Assembly (NCBI GenBank): GCA_013399115.1
Contig: VXAA01001518.1
Location: 240,575-304,574, forward strand
Direction: 5' to 3'
Source: Anseranas semipalmata
Lineage: Eukaryota > Chordata > Aves > Anseriformes > Anseranatidae
Length of the DNA stretch: 64,000 nt
Below the pieces are notes generated by a model. It had not been told where the DNA came from, made no database searches, and was given only the letters and a program-made list of their open reading frames with translations. Position numbers and translations under genes: made by a program. Positions 63,690 through 64,000 of the stretch are shown here, in pieces. Position 1 is the stretch's first letter. Every line of letters begins with the position of its first letter.

Positions 63690-64000
63690 TGCCCAAGCCC
63701 ACAAACGGGCACGTGAAGCTCGGGAAGGGGACGTTCACCCCCGAAACGCGAGGAGCAGCCCGGAATGCGAGCGGGAAGCGCCTGCTTCCCTCACGGGGCG
63801 CGGAGGCAACGCCTCACGCCCTCAGCCCCTCAGTCCCAGCCGGCCCCACGCCCCCGGCCTGTCCCTCGCTGTGAGGAGGGGCTTCCCCGGGACGGGGGCG
63901 GGGGGAGGGAAGGGCGGCGACGTCATCCCGCCTGGCAACGGCGGCGCGGCGTGGGGGCGGCGGCGGCGCTCAGCTCTCGCGGGATTTGGCGCCCTCCACC
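63690..64000 (+). promoter_or_regulatory. CpG-island promoter of the next gene (probably CD2AP, by synteny)
   Basis: The base composition switches abruptly from AT-rich to GC-rich with dense CpG. Motifs in order are a CRE-like GACGTCAT at 63919-63926, an RFX half-site CCTGGCAAC at 63931-63939, TCTCGCGGGA at 63975-63984 and an E2F-like TTTGGCGCC at 63985-63993. There is no TATA box. The window ends before any coding sequence. In vertebrates the gene beside TNFRSF21 in head-to-head orientation is CD2AP, an actin-linked adaptor with SH3 domains, so this is the expected promoter. The island is seen directly; the gene name is inferred. Confidence 0.6.

Noticed and set aside
63689..63874. 61-codon open frame in the right CpG island
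   Set aside because: Pro/Ala/Arg-rich frame typical of CpG islands; no match to the expected start of CD2AP.

Overview
The window looks like nuclear DNA from a bird. It carries CR1 LINEs with the typical avian 3' ends (short repeats of the attctatg/attctgtg type). Its one recognisable protein-coding gene is interrupted by introns, and both ends of the intergenic region are CpG-rich. The CR1 types and an ERVL-like LTR would suit a galliform or related bird, but I cannot name the species. Four single Ns (287, 13215, 54159, 60378) and two N runs (8463-8938, 47441-47573) show that this is a draft assembly.

Left part (1 to about 9.2 kb, minus strand): the 5' half of TNFRSF21 (death receptor 6, DR6). 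Exon 3 (1750-2247) encodes the stalk, the transmembrane segment and the start of the cytoplasmic tail. Exon 2 (4007-4661) encodes the end of the signal peptide and the four cysteine-rich ligand-binding repeats. The two exons join in frame through GT-AG sites. Exon 1 lies mostly or wholly in the 476-base gap at 8463-8938, inside a CpG island; a candidate start codon in strong context sits just outside the gap at 8978. The death-domain exons lie left of base 1.

Middle (about 9.2 to 63.6 kb): intergenic DNA with no convincing coding gene. Its recognisable content is repetitive: younger CR1 tails and fragments (13.4, 17.2, 19.4, 29.9, 30.7, 47.2, 54.2 kb); strongly decayed ancient CR1/L3-like LINE remnants (21.3-22.5, 31.4-31.7 and 45.4-46.0 kb); an ERVL-like solo LTR with internal tandem repeats (about 33.96-34.64 kb); a perfect 117-bp direct duplication (38978/40012); and several microsatellites. 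The left 40 kb is GC-richer; the right 22 kb is AT-rich with few recognisable repeats.

Right end (63.69-64.0 kb): a second CpG island with CRE-, RFX-, TCTCGCG- and E2F-like motifs, probably the promoter of the next gene on the plus strand. In vertebrates TNFRSF21 is flanked head-to-head by CD2AP, so this is probably the CD2AP promoter. That rests on synteny, because no CD2AP coding sequence is reached.

No new coding system is evident. The most checkable oddities are the perfect 117-bp repeat, the LTR with nested tandem repeats, the polypyrimidine tract interrupted by a CR1 tail, and the gap that hides TNFRSF21 exon 1.
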